From: Nitrospira sp. UBA5699
GTDB lineage: Bacteria; Nitrospirota; Nitrospiria; Nitrospirales; Nitrospiraceae
NCBI GenBank assembly: GCA_002420105.1
Contig: DIHJ01000089.1
Location: 1-17,796, forward strand
Direction of reading: 5' to 3'
DNA: 17,796 bases
Program-made: the position numbers and the translations under genes
Notes under the pieces: generated by a model
Seen by the model: only the letters and a program-made list of their open reading frames with translations
Told to the model about the DNA's origin: nothing
Database searches by the model: none
Shown: piece by piece, positions 1 through 7,597 of the stretch
Layout: each line of letters begins with the position of its first letter
How positions within the stretch are numbered: position 1 is the first letter of the stretch

Positions 1-4
1 CTAT

Positions 5-1579
5 CTATTCCAGCCATTTGGTCCACCAGGAAGTCTGTCGCGGCCTATGCCGGTCCGCATAGGAGACGCCGCGCATCTTATCCCAGTCCGCCACGACCCT
101 GCCATGGTTGGCCTCATGCTGCTGCTGCCAGTTCTGGAGCAGGTTCAGACAGGCATGGTCGATATGCCGGAGCGAGGTGAAGTCGACGTGGACTTCGGCG
201 TAGGGCGGGGCCTGTTCCAGCGTCGAGGCCAGCCGCGGCAGGCTGACGAAGGTGGCGATGCCCTGCAGATGCAGGGTCAGTTTTCCGGTCGCGGGATCGT
301 GCGCGAAGAAGGATTCCAGGTTCTGCGTCGTATGCAGCAACTTGGCGAGCGCCAGCGCCAGCCCGACGACGACGCCGGTCAGAAGATTGATGAAGACGAT
401 TGTGCCCATCGTCGCAAAGAAGACGACGACCTCGCCGCGTCCGTGCCGCTTCAGCTCCGGAAGCACCCCGAAGTTCATGAGCTTGTAGCCGGTGAAGACC
501 AGCACCGCGCCGAGACTTGCCGCGGGGATCAACCGGAGCACGGAGGGCAGGAACGAGACGAAGAGGAGCAGCCACAACCCGTGAAAGATGGCGGAGGCTC
601 TGGTCCTGGCTCCCGCTTCCACGTTGGCGGAACTGCGGACGATGACGCCGGTCATCGGCAGAGACCCGATGAAGCCGCAGACCATGTTCCCCAGGCCCTG
701 CGCCAGGAGTTCTCGGTTGTAGCGGGTCCTGGGGCCGGTATGCAGCTGATCGACGGCCGCGGCGGACAGCAGGGTTTCGACGCTGGCAATGAACGCGAGC
801 CCCAGCGCTTCGGCCAAGATCGCGGTATCGAACAGGTGGGACAGCGCCTGCGGGCTGGGGACGTGAAGCATGGACAGCAGATTGTCCTGCACGGCGATGC
901 GCTGGATCGGGATCTCCATGACCGTGGCGAGACATGTGGCTACGGCCACTCCCATCAGCACGGCCGGGATCACGTGAAAGCGCTTGGGCACCGCGAGGCT
1001 CCAGAGCACCATCACTCCGATCGTGAGCACGCCGATGCGCGCCGCGAGGTGATGGTTCATTTCGGTGGTCTCGTCGTCCGCCAGCCCTTTCCATACCGCA
1101 GCGGGCAGCGAGAGGATATTCTCCAGGCCGGATCCCTTGGGGATGTCGTCGATCATGATGTGAAACTGGCTGGCGAAGATCAACGCGCCGATGCCGGCCA
1201 GCATGCCGTGGATGACGGCCGGCGACACGGCGCGGAACCATTGCCCCAGCTGCAACCAGGACCAGATGACCTGCATCAATCCGGCGACGATCACGATCAT
1301 GCCGAACGCTTCCAGACCGTGTTCCCTGATGATTTGGAACACGATCACGGTCAGGCCGGCGGCGGGTCCGCTGACCTGCAGGGGACAGCCCGCGAGCCAT
1401 CCGACGAGCATGCCCGCGATGATGCCGGTGACGATCCCGGCGCCGGTCGGAGCCCCCGACGCGACCGTAATGCCGATGCACAGGGGGAGGGCGACCAGGA
1501 ACACGACGACGGAGGCGAGCAGATCGTGGCGCAGATTGGTCCACAGGGTCGGCGACAGGGCTGTCAGTCGTATGGTCAT
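5..1579 (-). CDS. SulP family inorganic anion transporter with C-terminal STAS domain
   Basis: A 524-residue inner-membrane anion transporter, full length for the family. Hydrophobic segments fill residues about 20-415. The family hallmark VSGPAAGLTVIV is at 69-80, SVETLLSAAAVDQL at 266-279 and the conserved PMTGVIVRSSANVEAG stretch at 308-323. A cytoplasmic STAS domain follows at about 434-501. In it the position often held by a phosphorylatable Ser/Thr in STAS proteins reads IDHACLNLL, so Ser/Thr is lacking there. SulP proteins move sulfate, bicarbonate or other anions. The N-terminal sequence and the IDH-type STAS resemble, from memory, the branch often found beside carbonic anhydrases, so bicarbonate is a fair guess, but no carbonic anhydrase gene is visible here. 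The ATG start has only a weak GGAA upstream. The stop lies five bases inside the window edge, so downstream partners are not visible. Confidence 0.93.
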   Translation of the reverse strand: MTIRLTALSPTLWTNLRHDLLASVVVFLVALPLCIGITVASGAPTGAGIVTGIIAGMLVGWLAGCPLQVSGPAAGLTVIVFQIIREHGLEAFGMIVIVAGLMQVIWSWLQLGQWFRAVSPAVIHGMLAGIGALIFASQFHIMIDDIPKGSGLENILSLPAAVWKGLADDETTEMNHHLAARIGVLTIGVMVLWSLAVPKRFHVIPAVLMGVAVATCLATVMEIPIQRIAVQDNLLSMLHVPSPQALSHLFDTAILAEALGLAFIASVETLLSAAAVDQLHTGPRTRYNRELLAQGLGNMVCGFIGSLPMTGVIVRSSANVEAGARTRASAIFHGLWLLLFVSFLPSVLRLIPAASLGAVLVFTGYKLMNFGVLPELKRHGRGEVVVFFATMGTIVFINLLTGVVVGLALALAKLLHTTQNLESFFAHDPATGKLTLHLQGIATFVSLPRLASTLEQAPPYAEVHVDFTSLRHIDHACLNLLQNWQQQHEANHGRVVADWDKMRGVSYADRHRPRQTSWWTKWLE

Positions 1580-1665
1580 GGGGGAGTTCCGGTTGCTGGG
1601 ACTACTCTAGTCAACCCTAGGCAATTTCCCAAGGGAATGATAGAAAGCGGCAGGCGCACCGGCTG

Positions 1666-1974
1666 CTACGGCGACGACGGGTCAATGCCGTAGCGGGGAG
1701 CGGTGATGCCCTCGCCCCGGCAGCGGGGGCAGCGGCTCGGGCGCGTCAGCTTCGTCCGGTCGCGGAAGACGAAGCCGCAGTCCGGACAGGAGGCGGGTTC
1801 GAGGACGAAGCGACGGGACCGGTCTCGCGCGACGGTCATGACGACATGCGTCAGATGCTCTTCGACCTGTCGCTCGGGAAGGCCCAGCATCTGGGCCAGC
1901 TGGTGAGACGAGAGCCGGGCGCCGGTCAACAGCTCGATCATGCGCTGACGCGCGGTCCGCGGCGCAGGCAACAT
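1666..1974 (-). CDS. Small HTH / zinc-ribbon putative DNA-binding protein
   Basis: A 102-residue basic protein. Residues about 8-50 look like a winged or simple helix-turn-helix, with a recognition-like part LSSHQLAQMLGLPERQVEEH. A zinc ribbon is formed by CPDC (C63, C66) and CPRC (C82, C85). The arrangement matches the COG3357 type of predicted transcriptional regulator (HTH fused to Zn ribbon); this is recalled, not searched. The reading frame stays open upstream to 2058. I chose the ATG at 1972-1974 because AGGA lies about 8 bases before it and because the longer form would run into the divergent tldD start. ATG at 1981-1983 is an alternative. It stands 86 bases upstream of sulP on the same strand and diverges from tldD, so either could be a target, but nothing in the sequence proves this. 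Confidence 0.72.
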   Translation of the reverse strand: MLPAPRTARQRMIELLTGARLSSHQLAQMLGLPERQVEEHLTHVVMTVARDRSRRFVLEPASCPDCGFVFRDRTKLTRPSRCPRCRGEGITAPRYGIDPSSP

Positions 1975-2050
1975 GCAGCCCATCCTACGCCGGCCGACCG
2001 ACGAAATCCAAGTTGAACGGCCGCCGCGGGTTTGGCAGGATGAAGGTACG

Positions 2051-3496
2051 ATGCCCAATGCGGACTGGGATGAACTTGCGGAACTCGCGCTGAGGCGGGT
2101 GACGGCCTCCGGCGCCGAATACGGCGATATCCGCCTGCTCCGCAGCGTCAGTCAAACCATCGGCGGCGAAGACCGGCGGATCGCGTCGATCCGCGACACG
2201 GACGATACCGGATTCGGCGTGCGGGTGCTCTATCACGGCGGCTGGGGTTTCGCCGCCAGTTCGGTCTGCTCGCTCGAGGAAGTGCCCCGTGTCGCCGATC
2301 TCGCCGTCGAGATCGCCAGGGGCTCGGCGTCGCTCGCCAGCGAAAAGGTCCGTTTGGTGGAGGAGCCGGTGCATCACGACCGGGTGGTGACGGCCCGCCG
2401 CATCGATCCCTTTGCCGTGCCGCTGGAACAGAAGACGACGCTGCTGCGCGAGGTGATGGACTACGTGCAGCGGCAGCCGGAAGTGGTGCGCAGCAGCGCC
2501 AGCCTCTGGGCCCGCCGGGACTGGAAACTGTTCCTGTCGACCGAGGGTACGAGGCTCGAATTCGACCTGCTGGCCTCCCAGGGTGAGTTCACCGCGACGG
2601 CCAGGCACGACGGCCGATTCGCCTCGCGCAGCTTCAGCACGCCGCATCTGCGCACCGGATACGAACTGATCGCCGAAGCCAATTTCCTCGCCGAGGCGCC
2701 GCGTGTTGCGGCGCAGGCGGTCGAGAAGGTGAAAGCGCCGGCGGTCCGGCCGGGCCTGTACGACCTGGTCCTCGACCCCGAACATCTCTCCCTGACGATT
2801 CATGAGTCCTGCGGCCACCCCAGCGAACTCGACCGGGCTCTGGGCTACGAGGCGAATTACGCCGGGACGAGTTTTCTGACGACCGACCGGCGCGGCGTGT
2901 TCCGCTACGGCTCGCCCCACGTGAATCTGGTCGCGGACAACACCGAGCCGGACACGCTGGCGGCCACGGGCTACGACGACGACGGGGTGACCTGCCAGAA
3001 GTGGGACATCGTCCGCGAAGGGCTCTTCGTCGGCTACTGCACCAACCGGGAAGTCGCGTCCAAGATCGGCGAAACCCGCTCGCGCGGATCCAATCGGGCG
3101 GACAGCTGGGGGAGCGTGCCGATCGTGCGCATCGCGAACATCGGATTGGAGCCGGGAACGGCCTCGCTCGATGAGCTGATCGCCGACGTGAAGCGGGGCA
3201 TTTACATCGAAGGTCACGGGTCCTACAGCATCGATCAGCGGCGCTACAATTTTCAATTCGGCGGCGATGCGTTCTGGCTGATCGAGAACGGTCGCCGGAC
3301 CCACATGGTCCGCGATGTGATCTATCACGGCATGACGCCCGAGTTCTGGGGCGCGTGCGACGGTGTGGCGGACCGGACGCATCGGCGACGCTACGGCTTC
3401 ATCACGTGCGGAAAGGGCCAGCCCGGACAATCCGGCTGGATGACGCATGCGGCGTCTCCGGCCCGGTTCCGCCGGATTGAGGTGATCAAGGGGTGA
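2051..3496 (+). CDS. tldD: TldD metalloprotease subunit
   Basis: A 481-residue TldD protein, the catalytic half of the TldD/TldE (PmbA) heterodimeric zinc protease known for microcin B17 and CcdA processing in E. coli. The zinc motif HExxxH is seen as HESCGH at 251-256, followed by the family stretch ending in GYEANYAGTSF. A C-terminal cysteine in TCGKGQPGQ (C453) sits where the family's third zinc ligand is expected. An upstream ATG at 1973 is in frame, but the added residues do not look like TldD. ATG 2051 has GAAGG close upstream (2042-2046) and gives the normal family length. The stop is 7 bases before tldE, so the two are probably co-translated. The natural substrate cannot be read from the sequence; no precursor-like peptide gene is evident nearby. 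Confidence 0.93.
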   Translation: MPNADWDELAELALRRVTASGAEYGDIRLLRSVSQTIGGEDRRIASIRDTDDTGFGVRVLYHGGWGFAASSVCSLEEVPRVADLAVEIARGSASLASEKVRLVEEPVHHDRVVTARRIDPFAVPLEQKTTLLREVMDYVQRQPEVVRSSASLWARRDWKLFLSTEGTRLEFDLLASQGEFTATARHDGRFASRSFSTPHLRTGYELIAEANFLAEAPRVAAQAVEKVKAPAVRPGLYDLVLDPEHLSLTIHESCGHPSELDRALGYEANYAGTSFLTTDRRGVFRYGSPHVNLVADNTEPDTLAATGYDDDGVTCQKWDIVREGLFVGYCTNREVASKIGETRSRGSNRADSWGSVPIVRIANIGLEPGTASLDELIADVKRGIYIEGHGSYSIDQRRYNFQFGGDAFWLIENGRRTHMVRDVIYHGMTPEFWGACDGVADRTHRRRYGFITCGKGQPGQSGWMTHAASPARFRRIEVIKG

Positions 3497-3503
3497 CGCG
3501 CGC

Positions 3504-4847
3504 ATGAGTGCGACGAACCAGAAGATCTGGCCGAAAATGACGAGCCGGGAGGAGTTTCGGTTTCTCGCCGATCTCGTCCTGAAGCGGTCCGGCGGGGACG
3601 ATACGACCGTGACGCTCCAGGACCACCACGGCGGAACCACGCGGTTCGCGAACAACCGCATCGTCCAGAACGTCGATACGCGACGCGGCACGCTGACGGT
3701 CTCCGTGGCGTTCGGGAAACGCCGGGGATCGGCGAGCACGACGGATTTCACGGCGGGGTCGATTCAGGAGACCGTCGCGCGCGCCGAACGCATCGCCCGT
3801 GTCTCGCCGGAGGACCCCGAATATCTCCCCCCTCCGGCCCCCCAGATCTTTCCCGCGCGCCAGACTGCCAGGCCGGAAACCGCCGCCGCCGGACCCGCCC
3901 GACGGCTGGAATACGCCAACGAGGCCATCGGGCAATGCCGGATCGAGAATCTTCAGGCCGCCGGTATCGTGTCGTCCTCCGTCGTTTCCGCGGGAGTGGC
4001 GGCGAGCAACGGCCTCTTCGCGCACGAGGAGCGCACCGAAGCCCGCTTCAGCCTGACGGTTCAGGCCGACGATGCCACGGGCTGGAGCGCGGCGGCGCAC
4101 CGCTCGATCGATCATTTGAAGATTCAGGAACGCACGCTGACCGCAATCGACAAGGCGAAGCGGGGCCGAGACGTCCAGGAGCTTCCTCCCGGTCCGTACC
4201 GCGTCATTCTGGAGCCGGCGGCGGTGGCGGGACTGTGGAGCTGGATGCTGTGGACGCTCGATGCCAAGTCTTACGAGAAGGGCACCAGTCCTTTCGCCGA
4301 TCGGCTCGGCCGCCGGATCACGGATGAGCGGCTGACGCTTCAGAACCTCCCCGGCCACCCGGACCTGCTCGGGACGGGGTTCACCCAGGAGGGCTTGCCG
4401 AGCGAGGACGCGCTCTGGATCGAGAACGGCGTGCTCAGACAGTTGGCCTACGACCGATTTACGGCCAGGATGCAGGGAGTCAAGCGCATCGCGACATGGG
4501 AGGCCCCGCATCTCTCCGCGTCCGGACCGACCGCGTTGCGCACGCAAGACTTGATCAAGCAATGCGACCTCGCCATCCTCGTCACGAATTTCTGGTACAT
4601 CAGGACGGTCAATCACACGGATCTGACCTTGACGGGCATGACGAGAGACGGCACGTTCCTCGTGGAGAATGGTCAAATCACGTCGGCTGTGAGAAACTTC
4701 CGCTTCCACGAGAGTCCCCTGCGGGTCTTTAACCAGGTGGAGGCCGTGACCGAGCCGGCCGAAGCAGTCACATCGGAGACGGGAAAGCTGCTGGTCCCGG
4801 CGATGATCCTGCGGGACTTTCATTTTTCGAGCGTCACCAGATTCTGA
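3504..4847 (+). CDS. pmbA: TldE/PmbA, non-catalytic partner of TldD
   Basis: A 447-residue TldD/PmbA family protein without the HExxxH motif, as expected for the partner subunit that forms the peptide tunnel with TldD. Family features include the N-terminal TTRFANNRIVQNVDTRRGTL region (about 45-64), which forms the strand-rich N domain. The C-terminal part has LLGTGFTQEGLPSEDALWIENG and a closing beta region with WYIRTVNHTDLTLTGMTRDG. ATG 3504 follows an AAGGGG that overlaps the end of tldD with about 10 bases of spacing; ATG 3537 is possible but lacks a ribosome site. The gene follows tldD by 7 bases and the next gene begins 12 bases after it, so it sits in the middle of the probable operon. 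Confidence 0.92.
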   Translation: MSATNQKIWPKMTSREEFRFLADLVLKRSGGDDTTVTLQDHHGGTTRFANNRIVQNVDTRRGTLTVSVAFGKRRGSASTTDFTAGSIQETVARAERIARVSPEDPEYLPPPAPQIFPARQTARPETAAAGPARRLEYANEAIGQCRIENLQAAGIVSSSVVSAGVAASNGLFAHEERTEARFSLTVQADDATGWSAAAHRSIDHLKIQERTLTAIDKAKRGRDVQELPPGPYRVILEPAAVAGLWSWMLWTLDAKSYEKGTSPFADRLGRRITDERLTLQNLPGHPDLLGTGFTQEGLPSEDALWIENGVLRQLAYDRFTARMQGVKRIATWEAPHLSASGPTALRTQDLIKQCDLAILVTNFWYIRTVNHTDLTLTGMTRDGTFLVENGQITSAVRNFRFHESPLRVFNQVEAVTEPAEAVTSETGKLLVPAMILRDFHFSSVTRF

Positions 4848-4859
4848 CAAGGAGGCCGT

Positions 4860-5222
4860 ATGAATCTCACCATGAAGCGGGCCGTTCTCTGCGGTGTCAT
4901 CCTGACCGCGGCGACAGGGTGCGGCGCGTTCGGACGATCCGACCAGGAGGCGATGGGCGAAGGGATCGTGAGGGGGACGTTGGGTGCGCATCCGGACTGG
5001 CAGGCCCGGCTGGCCCCGGCTGAATCCGCGGCGATCGCCGGCGAGGTGCTGGAACTCGAGGGCGGCGCGTATGTCATCAGGCGGACCGACGGCGTCGCGC
5101 AGCGGTTGTCCCACGACGAGAATACCAGGATCGACCGTCCCGCCCATGTCGGCGATCGCATCCGGGCATGGGTCGACGACCGCGGGCGGGCGTTGGTGAT
5201 CAGAAACATCGATCATGAGTGA
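4860..5222 (+). CDS. Small putative lipoprotein with OB-like beta domain
   Basis: A 120-residue hypothetical protein behind a strong ribosome site (AAGGAGG at 4849-4855, 4 bases before ATG). The N-terminus has basic residues, a hydrophobic stretch and a lipobox-like AATGC with C21, so export and lipidation are likely although the -3 position is not the usual Leu. Residues about 57-117 alternate in a strand-rich pattern (AIAGEVLELEGGAYVIRRTD, VGDRIRAWVDDRGRALVIRNI) that resembles small OB-fold or DUF5666-like domains; this is a pattern judgement only. The stop TGA overlaps the start of the TPR gene by 8 bases, indicating translational coupling. No function can be assigned. It is placed to act in the envelope with the TPR protein. 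Confidence 0.8.
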   Translation: MNLTMKRAVLCGVILTAATGCGAFGRSDQEAMGEGIVRGTLGAHPDWQARLAPAESAAIAGEVLELEGGAYVIRRTDGVAQRLSHDENTRIDRPAHVGDRIRAWVDDRGRALVIRNIDHE

Positions 5223-6858
5223 ACGGCTGATCCGAGCGCTGGGGGTTGCCTGCCTGGTCGGCCTTGCCGCGCTCGCGTGTCCGCGCGAGACCGGAGCGGA
5301 GCAGGCGGCGCCGCCGCTGTTCGACAACCTCGGCTCGCTGCACCACCCCATCAGCACGACCTCCGAGCTCGCGCAGCGATACTTCGACCAGGGGTTGCGA
5401 CTGGTCTACGCCTTCAATCACGAGGAGGCGATCCGGTCCTTTGAAGAGGCGGCCCGGCGGGATTCCACCGCCGCCATGCCCTACTGGGGGATCGCGCTGG
5501 CGCTGGGGCCGAACATCAATGCTGCCATGACCAAACCGGACGAACGTCGCGCGCTGGATGCGATCAAGCGGGCGCGCGCCCGTCTCGCCGGCGCCGGTGC
5601 CGCCGAACGGGCGTACATCGAAGCGTTGACGAAACGCTATGTGGCGACGAAACGCGCGACCCGCTCCGCGCTGGACAAAGCCTATGCCGATGCGATGCGC
5701 ACGGTGTGGCGGCAATATCCTGACGACCCGGATGCGGGAGTCCTCTTTGCCGAGGCGCTCATGGACCTCCGGCCGTGGGATCTCTGGACGGCCGACGGCA
5801 GGCCTAAACCCGGTACGGAGGAGATTGTCTCGACCCTCGAAGCCGTCCTCGCGAACCACCCCGACCATCCGGGCGCCTGTCACTACTACATCCATGCGGT
5901 GGAGGCCTCGCTGCAGCCAGACCGGGCGCTGGCCTGCGCCGATAAACTCCCCGGCCTGATGCCCGGCGCCGGTCATCTGGTCCATATGCCGGCCCACATC
6001 TATGCGCGGGTCGGAAAGTACCATGACTCGACGGTGCGCAATGCCGAAGCGGCTCAGGTGGACAAGCAGTACTTGTCGACCGCCGCGCTCGCGGGTGATT
6101 ACGCCGACGGGTATTACAGCCACAATCTTCATTTCCTCTGGGCTTCCCTCATGATGGAGGGGCGAAGCGCCGATGCCTTGAAGGCGGCGGATGCGCTGCT
6201 GGGTACGATCACGGAGGAGGAAGCCCGCAAGGACCGGATCAAGGAACAGTACCTGCCGGCCAAACTGTTTACCCTGATCCGGTTCGGCCGCTGGGACGAG
6301 ATGCTGCGCGAGCCGCCTCCGCCAAAAGGGCTGCATCTCCTGGAGGGCATCTGGCGGTTGGGTCGGGGCCTCGCCTCGGTGGCCATGGGGCGGCTGCCGG
6401 GAGCGGAAGGGGAGCACCATGCGCTCTCCGGCCTCACCAGGCAAATCCGGCGGACGAAGAGTCCGGAGGAAAAACTCGAACGGGATCTGTTGAAGATCGC
6501 CGAGCGGCTGCTCGCCGGAGAGATCGCCGCGCATCGCCAGCGCTATGACGACGCCGTCAAGGCCGTGAAGGAGGCCGTCAGGATCGAAGAGTCGCTGCAA
6601 TACTCCGAGCCCCCGCTGTGGCCGCTCTCCGTCCGGCATTACCTCGGGACGGTGCTGCTGAGAGCCGAGCGGGCGGCCGAAGCCGAGCGCGAGTATCGAG
6701 CGGACTTGAAACGGTATCCCGAAAACGGCTGGGCTTTGTTCGGGTTGATTCAGAGCCTCAAAGCGCAGCGGAAGGATTCGGAGGCCGGCGAGCTGGCCGG
6801 CCGTTTCGAACAGGCCTGGGCTCACGCCGACGTGACGCTCACGGCGTCCCGCTTCTGA
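5215..6858 (+). CDS. Exported histidine-rich TPR-repeat protein
   Basis: A 547-residue protein with an N-terminal export signal (hydrophobic residues about 7-22, then either a weak lipobox ending at C22 or signal peptidase I cleavage near TGA/EQ at 27-29). The mature part is helical repeats. The first is a clear TPR (AQRYFDQGLRLVYAFNHEEA at 53-72, then IRSFEEAARRD and PYWGIALALGPN), and others lie near 430-530. The middle carries a dense conserved-looking histidine block: NHPDHPGACHYYIHAVEAS (214-232) and PGAGHLVHMPAHIYARVGKY (250-269), with H303 and H306 further on. From memory the family is widespread and annotated only as TPR protein; the histidines suggest metal or heme contact, which is inference. 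It starts inside the end of the preceding lipoprotein gene (8-base overlap). Confidence 0.87.
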   Translation: MSERLIRALGVACLVGLAALACPRETGAEQAAPPLFDNLGSLHHPISTTSELAQRYFDQGLRLVYAFNHEEAIRSFEEAARRDSTAAMPYWGIALALGPNINAAMTKPDERRALDAIKRARARLAGAGAAERAYIEALTKRYVATKRATRSALDKAYADAMRTVWRQYPDDPDAGVLFAEALMDLRPWDLWTADGRPKPGTEEIVSTLEAVLANHPDHPGACHYYIHAVEASLQPDRALACADKLPGLMPGAGHLVHMPAHIYARVGKYHDSTVRNAEAAQVDKQYLSTAALAGDYADGYYSHNLHFLWASLMMEGRSADALKAADALLGTITEEEARKDRIKEQYLPAKLFTLIRFGRWDEMLREPPPPKGLHLLEGIWRLGRGLASVAMGRLPGAEGEHHALSGLTRQIRRTKSPEEKLERDLLKIAERLLAGEIAAHRQRYDDAVKAVKEAVRIEESLQYSEPPLWPLSVRHYLGTVLLRAERAAEAEREYRADLKRYPENGWALFGLIQSLKAQRKDSEAGELAGRFEQAWAHADVTLTASRF

Positions 6859-6860
6859 TC

Positions 6861-6887
6861 GGCGCCGCCTTCCCGGCGTTTCGCTTT
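6861..6887 (+). terminator. Weak hairpin with T-rich tail after the TPR gene
   Basis: A stem of 7 pairs (6861-6867 with 6874-6880, two of them G-U) around a 6-base CCTTCC loop is followed by TCGCTTT. It begins two bases after the TPR stop codon, where the tldD operon would end. The T tract is interrupted, so it may terminate only in part. It runs into the -35 box of the next promoter candidate. Confidence 0.25.
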
Positions 6888-6916
6888 GACAACGGGAGCG
6901 GACATGCGGCTACAAT
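6886..6916 (+). promoter_or_regulatory. Candidate sigma70 promoter of the SLOG gene
   Basis: A perfect TTGACA (6886-6891) and TACAAT (6911-6916) are separated by 19 bases, slightly longer than ideal. The expected transcript start near 6923 gives a leader of about 25 bases to the GTG at 6948. A perfect 7-base inverted repeat (6896-6902 and 6916-6922) straddles the -10 box, so repression at this site is plausible. Confidence 0.45.
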
Positions 6917-6947
6917 CCGCTCATCTGATGAACCGGAGACGCTGATC

Positions 6948-7481
6948 GTGCGCTATGTCGTCGGTGTGATGGGGCCAGCGAAGGCGAGACGGAAGGATGT
7001 GGAGAATGCGCGGATACTCGGCGAACTCATCGCGCGACGCGAGTGGGTGCTGCTCACCGGCGGTCGGGATGTCGGGGTCATGCATGCCGCCAATCAGGGC
7101 GCCAAGAAGGTGCCCCGCAGTCTGACCGTCGGCGTGCTCCCCTCGACGCACGATCGCGTCTCGAAGTACGTGGATCTGGCGATCATCACGGAGATGGGCA
7201 GCGCGAGAAACAACATCTGCGTGTTGTCGAGCCGGGTGATCGTCGCCTGCGGGCTCGGCGGCGCGGGAACGGTGTCGGAAGTGGCCTTGGCCCTCAAGGC
7301 CGGGAAAGAGGTTATTCTGCTCGGCGCCACCCCGGTCGAAGAGAAGTTCTTCAAGAAGCTGGGCGGCCCTCTCGTCGCGAGCGTGCAGACGGCGGAAGAC
7401 GCGATCGACGTGATCCTCAAGCGCCTCGAGCAGGACGAGACGCAGAGCCTGCAAGGGGCTCAGCCCTGGGGCAGATTCTAA
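6948..7481 (+). CDS. SLOG-fold protein of the TIGR00725 type (LOG-like nucleotide-binding)
   Basis: A 177-residue Rossmann-like protein. It shows the N-terminal strand YVVGVMGP, a TGGR turn (37-40), the EMGSARNNI stretch (82-90) and GGAGTVSEV (104-112), the counterpart of the PGGxGTxxE motif of LOG/lysine-decarboxylase-like proteins. The set fits the TIGR00725 family, whose members bind nucleotide-type ligands; the substrate is unknown. The start is GTG 6948 with GGAG at 6935-6938. The frame stays open far upstream into the TPR gene, but those residues are not family-like. ATG 6969 would cut off the first strand. It has its own promoter candidate, so it is probably transcribed apart from the tldD operon. 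Confidence 0.85.
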   Translation: MRYVVGVMGPAKARRKDVENARILGELIARREWVLLTGGRDVGVMHAANQGAKKVPRSLTVGVLPSTHDRVSKYVDLAIITEMGSARNNICVLSSRVIVACGLGGAGTVSEVALALKAGKEVILLGATPVEEKFFKKLGGPLVASVQTAEDAIDVILKRLEQDETQSLQGAQPWGRF

Positions 7482-7597
7482 GAATTCACCATCACGCCGG
7501 CATCGCCGATTTCAATGTCTAACAGAACACGACCGGTGGAATAGTGGTGTAAGATTTTGACGGGGCCGGACGACGGACCGAAAGGGAGGATCACATC

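Noticed and set aside
47..1693. 548-codon open frame antisense to sulP
   Set aside because: Residues are rich in Arg, Gly, Asp, Gln and His with no domain; sulP on the other strand is a clear family member. Shadow frame of GC-rich coding DNA.
1973..2050. N-terminal extension of tldD from ATG 1973
   Set aside because: The extra 26 residues are not TldD-like and would overlap the divergent HTH gene; ATG 2051 has a ribosome site and gives normal length.
1985..6825. Long minus-strand open frames (1985-3751, 3486-5357, 5200-6825) opposite tldD, pmbA and the TPR gene
   Set aside because: They overlap recognised genes over their whole length, overlap one another, and encode low-complexity Arg/Gly/Pro-rich text without motifs.
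6618..6947. Extension of the SLOG gene into the end of the TPR gene
   Set aside because: The promoter candidate lies at 6886-6916, inside the extension, and family similarity starts at 6948.
7557..7585. TTGACG as a -35 box for msrA
   Set aside because: No -10-like hexamer at the right distance; the region downstream is the ribosome site.
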